DNA of 34,663 nt from assembly GCA_964563885.1 (NCBI GenBank), contig CAZLYX010000018.1:1-34663 (forward strand). The letters run 5' to 3'. The notes beneath the pieces are model-generated. The model did not search any database. It was not told the DNA's origin and saw only the letters and a list, made by a program, of their open reading frames with translations. Made by a program: the position numbers and the translations under genes. Below are positions 31,692-34,663 of the stretch, piece after piece. This DNA comes from CAZLYX01 sp964563885. GTDB taxonomy: Bacteria > Pseudomonadota > Gammaproteobacteria > Burkholderiales > Neisseriaceae. Positions within the stretch are counted from its first letter, which is position 1; each line of letters starts with the position of its first letter.

Positions 31692-32168
31692 TTAAATATA
31701 TTCTACAGCAACAATATCATATTCACGCACGCCACCAGGAGCCAGTACTTCAGCTACTTCGCCTTCTTCTTTGCCGATTAAGGCACGCGCAATAGGCGAG
31801 CTTACGGAAATTTTATTTTCTTTAATATTTGCTTCGTCATCACCTACAATTTGATAGATCACTTCTTCTTCAGTTGCCAGATCTTCTAAAGTGACGGTTG
31901 CCCCAAATACAATGCGGCCATCAGCCTCAATTTCTTTAGGATTTATCACATAAGCCAATGAAAGTTTGCCTTCTATATCGGCAATTCTGCCTTCAATAAA
32001 ACCTTGGCGTTCTTTAGCCGCATCATATTCGGCATTTTCCGACAAATCACCGTGTGAGCGCGCCTCAGCAATAGCCGCAATGACTTCGGGGCGGGCAAAA
32101 CTTTTTAATTGTTTTAGCTCTTTTTTTAGCAACTCGGCACCGAGTACGGTTAAAGGAATTTTTTGCAT
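31692..32168 (-). CDS. greA: Transcript cleavage factor GreA
   Basis: A 158-residue factor that rescues backtracked RNA polymerase by stimulating cleavage of the nascent RNA. The N-terminal coiled coil carries the acidic tip GDLSENAEYDAAKERQ (about 40-55), and the C-terminal FKBP-like domain ends EYDIVAVEYI. The frame is open to 32219, but ATG 32168 has GGAG 9 nt upstream and starts where GreA normally does. A predicted promoter lies downstream of the longer start, which rules it out. Confidence 0.96.
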   Translation of the reverse strand: MQKIPLTVLGAELLKKELKQLKSFARPEVIAAIAEARSHGDLSENAEYDAAKERQGFIEGRIADIEGKLSLAYVINPKEIEADGRIVFGATVTLEDLATEEEVIYQIVGDDEANIKENKISVSSPIARALIGKEEGEVAEVLAPGGVREYDIVAVEYI

Positions 32169-32190
32169 GATGCTGTTCTCCAACAACGGC

Positions 32191-32219
32191 AGTGTAAAAA
32201 GATCTGCCTGACGACTCAA
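32191..32219 (-). promoter_or_regulatory. Promoter of greA
   Basis: On the minus strand TTGAGT (32214-32219) and TACACT (32191-32196) are separated by exactly 17 nt. The leader before ATG 32168 would be about 16 nt. It starts just after the terminator at 32235-32261. Confidence 0.55.
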
Positions 32220-32234
32220 AATATTAATAAAAAG

Positions 32235-32261
32235 GCAAGCCGCCCGTTTCCGGCGGCTTGC
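32235..32261. terminator. GC-rich bidirectional terminator
   Basis: GCAAGCCGCC (32235-32244) and GGCGGCTTGC (32252-32261) with a 7-nt loop. T-runs lie on both sides (GGTTGTTTTT on plus, CCTTTTTATT on minus). It insulates greA from transcription coming from the Excalibur pseudogene region. Confidence 0.8.
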
Positions 32262-32622
32262 GGTTGTTTTTAATTAAAGGTCATTTTAACAAAATTAATA
32301 AAATTAGCAACGGTGTTATATCAAATTAGTTTCAATTTGCATCATCTTCGCTACAGTTGATTAGATTTAAAAGTTATATAACATTTAAGATAAGCGCTTA
32401 TAAAGTAACGCCGCAATTATTAGTATAGATTGGTGACAGCACAAATTATTGGGATTTTTCTAATTTATCAAATAAAACATGCAATATAGTTGCTAAATTT
32501 CGATTTTAAATAAAATAACAATGAGTCTATGTTGCACTGTTTCGCCAATATCATTAGCTAACGCTGTCAGCTAACGTGACTTGGTAGCAAAAACCGCAAC
32601 GAGTGGTTAGTGCTTCCACTAA
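32262..32622. other. Intergenic region without a gene
   Basis: An AT-rich 361-nt stretch between the greA-side terminator and the Excalibur pseudogene. I see only a small hairpin at 32605-32624 (GGTTAGTG / CACTAATC, loop CTTC) that overlaps the pseudogene stop. There is no credible coding frame and no DUS. Confidence 0.6.
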
Positions 32623-32932
32623 TCAGTTGCACCACTGGCGTTCACATGAAATACCATCGTTGTTGCCATCCATTTTTGTATTAGCGCAGTTGTCTAAAAA
32701 GTAAGTGGCTACGGCACAAAAATCCATATGGAAACAATGCGTTCTACCTCACACTTAAACTGTCAGCTCGACGCATTAAGTTTAGAAAAACTTGAATTTC
32801 CTGTCACAGTATAATGTGTATTAGACTCGTTTGAACTTAGCGATGCAGCTGAAGCTATTCTTTCGTTCATATAAGCAAAGCCCGCTATAATAAGCAAATC
32901 AAACATTTGTAGTTTGAATGCTTCTTTCGCAT
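32623..32932 (-). pseudogene. Decayed Excalibur-domain protein gene
   Basis: The minus strand encodes an Excalibur calcium-binding domain ending at TGA 32623-32625: CAVATYFLDNCANTKMDGN, then NDGISCERQWCN, with the DxDxDG-type loop and four cysteines. Upstream in another frame comes QFKCE, and a single base loss near 32748 would join them as FKCEGRTHC, the usual lead into this domain. In the QFKCE frame a TGA at 32763-32765 interrupts the coding. Further upstream the frame reads LLIIAGFAYMNERIASAASL. A start MRKKHSNYKCLICLL (ATG 32932) needs another shift near 32893 to join it. The intact gene probably encoded a roughly 100-residue exported or anchored protein. Two frameshifts and one stop make it a pseudogene; sequencing error is unlikely to cause all three. 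Confidence 0.7.
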
Positions 32933-33200
32933 CCTCCCAATAAAAAAATTGTATATATTATGGCTATCGGTGCAATTGTATTAAATTACAGTTAATTTTT
33001 CTAAAATAACGATGCTTAAAAGTCAAATATCAAGCCTGTTTAAACGCTTTGAATACTTGCTTTTTAACACTGTGTATTTTTACATTTAGCCTCATATCAA
33101 AACCTTTTCCACTTGATTGGCAGAAGTTTCCATTTGAAAGCCATCAAATTGTTGGCATAATGAGCCATTATCATCAACCACCGGCCAGCCAAGCATTATT
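32933..33200. other. AT-rich region upstream of aroA
   Basis: It contains the upstream regions of aroA (plus) and the pseudogene (minus). I find no confident promoter, and no DUS. A minus-strand frame entering aroA from here is a shadow of that gene. Confidence 0.5.
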
Positions 33201-34493
33201 ATGACCCAATCTATCCATCTTTCCGCCTGCACTTTGCAGCCTTCAATCATTGCCTTGCCCGGCTCTAAAAGCATCAGCAATCGCACTTTGCTATTGGCTG
33301 CTTTGTCTGATAATAGCTGCGAAATACGCTCTTTATTAAAGTCTGACGACACTGATCGCATGTTGGAAGCTTTAGATAAACTGGGCATTGTTATTGAGCA
33401 CATTGATAAAAGCTGCCTAAAAGTGCATGGCCAAAATGGTGGCTTTCCTAATCAAAATGCTGACTTGTTCTTAGGCAATGCTGGCACAGCTTTTCGCCCA
33501 CTCACCGCAGCTTTGGCTATTTTAGGCGGCGATTATCACTTACACGGCGTGCCGCGCATGCATGAGCGTCCGATTGGCGACTTGGTCGATGCATTGCGCA
33601 TTGCTGGTGCAAGTATAGATTATTTAGACAACGAAGGTTTCCCGCCGCTACACATTAATCATCGTGCCGATAATAGTACGAACATTATTCCGATTAAAGG
33701 CAATGTTTCCAGCCAATTTCTCACCGCATTGCTGATGGCGCTACCGCTCACAGGCAAAGCGTTTGATATTCAAATGGTTGGCGAGCTGATTTCCAAGCCT
33801 TATATCGATATTACTTTAAACCTAATGTCGCAATTTGGCGTAAACGTGGTTAATCAGAATTATCAAATATTTAAGCTACCTGCAAACGCGAGTTATCATG
33901 CGCCAGCCGTTGTGCCTGTTGAAGGCGATGCTTCTAGCGCATCTTACTTTTTAGCAGCGGGTTTGCTTTCAGGTAGCCCCATTCGAGTAACAGGAATTGG
34001 CAAAAACAGCATTCAAGGTGATGTAGCTTTTGCGCATGAATTAGAAAAAATAGGCGCTACCGTTATTTGGGGTGATGATTTTATTGAAGTATCGCGCACA
34101 GAAAATCAAGCAATATTGCCATTTGATTTAGATGCCAACCACATTCCCGATGCAGCCATGACCTTGGCTGTGGTTGCGCTTGCCACTGGTGCGCCGTGTA
34201 GTTTGCGTAATATTGGTAGCTGGCGCGTGAAAGAAACTGACCGCATCGCTGCGATGGCGACTGAGCTGCGTAAAGTTGGCGCAACGGTAACCGAAGAGCC
34301 TGAGGCTATTCATATCATTCCACCTGCACAACTCATTGCCAATGCTGAAATTGATACTTATGACGACCACCGCATGGCAATGTGTTTTTCGCTGGTTTCG
34401 CTGCTCGGCGCTCCCATAATCATCAATGATCCACAATGTACTCACAAAACATTCCCAACATATTTTGATGTCTTTACTGATTTATGTAGATAA
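33201..34493 (+). CDS. aroA: 3-phosphoshikimate 1-carboxyvinyltransferase (EPSP synthase)
   Basis: A 430-residue enzyme of the shikimate pathway that joins shikimate-3-phosphate and PEP. PGSKSISNRTLLLAAL is at 20-35, GNAGTAFRPLTAAL near 92-105, VSSQFLTALLMALPL near 168-182, and DDHRMAM near 394-400 are the family marks. The Gly/Ala pattern of the PEP site (GNAGTAFRP) looks like the class I, glyphosate-sensitive type. A near-DUS (33968-33979) inside encodes SGSP. It starts at ATG 33201 with a poor ribosome-binding site and ends in a DUS hairpin. Confidence 0.97.
   Translation: MTQSIHLSACTLQPSIIALPGSKSISNRTLLLAALSDNSCEIRSLLKSDDTDRMLEALDKLGIVIEHIDKSCLKVHGQNGGFPNQNADLFLGNAGTAFRPLTAALAILGGDYHLHGVPRMHERPIGDLVDALRIAGASIDYLDNEGFPPLHINHRADNSTNIIPIKGNVSSQFLTALLMALPLTGKAFDIQMVGELISKPYIDITLNLMSQFGVNVVNQNYQIFKLPANASYHAPAVVPVEGDASSASYFLAAGLLSGSPIRVTGIGKNSIQGDVAFAHELEKIGATVIWGDDFIEVSRTENQAILPFDLDANHIPDAAMTLAVVALATGAPCSLRNIGSWRVKETDRIAAMATELRKVGATVTEEPEAIHIIPPAQLIANAEIDTYDDHRMAMCFSLVSLLGAPIIINDPQCTHKTFPTYFDVFTDLCR
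33968..33979 (-). repeat. Near-DUS inside aroA (11/12)
   Basis: The plus strand reads TTCAGGTAGCCC in coding sequence (LSGSP frame). Confidence 0.6.
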
Positions 34494-34524
34494 ACTCTGC
34501 TGGTTAAAAAATCATTAAATATTA

Positions 34525-34562
34525 TAAAGGCTACCTGAACACCATTCTTCAGGTGGCCTTTA
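34525..34562 (+). terminator. DUS-pair hairpin, terminator of aroA
   Basis: An exact DUS (34528-34539) pairs with a one-mismatch copy TTCAGGTGGCCT (34548-34559). The mismatch is a G-U pair in the plus-strand RNA but A-C on minus, consistent with selection for aroA termination. It is 32 nt past the stop. Confidence 0.65.
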
Positions 34563-34581
34563 CAATGTAAACAAATGTTTT

Positions 34582-34593
34582 TTCAGGTAGCCT
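34582..34593 (-). repeat. DUS, exact copy
   Basis: A single copy 20 nt past the aroA terminator; nothing else is recognisable to the end of the window. Confidence 0.85.
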
Positions 34594-34663
34594 TTCATCC
34601 TAATCACTTAATTTACTTGTACAATTAGATAGTTAAACTTCTATGCTCATCAGATATAACAGA

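Noticed and set aside
32169..32219. Longer GreA start at 32219
   Set aside because: No ribosome-binding site, and the predicted promoter lies within the extension.
33092..33403. Minus-strand open frame overlapping the start of aroA
   Set aside because: It lies opposite a certain aroA start, has no recognisable domain and no ribosome-binding site.
1585..34593. Repeated 12-mers as CRISPR repeats or MITE ends
   Set aside because: Copies are dispersed, in both orientations, without regular spacers or target duplications; they match the uptake sequence pattern.

Overview
This window reads as a chromosomal, mostly housekeeping segment of a low-G+C (roughly 40% by eye) member of the Neisseriaceae. 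Two lines of evidence point there. First, the 12-mer AGGCTACCTGAA and its complement recur at least 28 times exactly, plus several one-mismatch copies. This matches my recollection of the DNA uptake sequence (DUS) dialect called AG-eikDUS in the Eikenella branch. Second, many proteins (BamD/ComL, MnmA, RluD, Dut) read like close Neisseria orthologues, and gene order is betaproteobacterial. The low G+C argues against Eikenella corrodens itself; I cannot name the genus. I see no rRNA or tRNA gene, prophage, insertion sequence or CRISPR array.

Layout. 1-3.4 kb (minus): an Smr-domain protein, a short-chain dehydrogenase and the metX-metW methionine operon. 3.6-6.2 kb: a small uncharacterised gene, a 58-residue membrane protein, folB (minus), plsY, another small membrane protein and ogt. 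6.2-6.5 kb: a gap holding what looks like an independent small RNA. 6.5-8.9 kb (minus): mpl and pgeF. 9.0-9.5 kb: a hexapeptide acyltransferase. 9.6-11.5 kb: rluD and bamD, divergent with overlapping start codons. 11.7-17.1 kb (plus): a DHA2-type exporter, dut, mnmA, fadD and an XRE regulator. 17.2-21.1 kb (minus): class Ia ribonucleotide reductase nrdA-nrdB-yfaE. 21.3-30.1 kb (minus): the cluster ndk-rlmN-pilW-rodZ-ispG-hisS-yfgM-der-hfq, without bamB. 30.2-32.2 kb (minus): zapE and greA. 32.6-32.9 kb: a broken gene with an Excalibur calcium-binding domain. 33.2-34.5 kb (plus): aroA.

Themes. Nucleotide and DNA metabolism is well represented (dut, nrdAB-yfaE, ndk, ogt), as are tRNA/rRNA modification and translation (mnmA, rluD, rlmN, hisS, der) and envelope assembly (bamD, mpl, plsY, yfgM, rodZ, pilW). 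pilW (type IV pili), bamD/comL and the dense DUS copies all fit a naturally transformable organism. Most transcription units end in an inverted pair of DUS copies that forms a terminator-like hairpin.

The window is largely ordinary core genome. The items most worth a second look are the candidate small RNA at about 6283-6457, the decayed Excalibur gene at 32623-32932, the DUS copies inside coding sequences and between nrdA and nrdB, the rluD/bamD start overlap, and a perfect 14-bp dyad upstream of rlmN.
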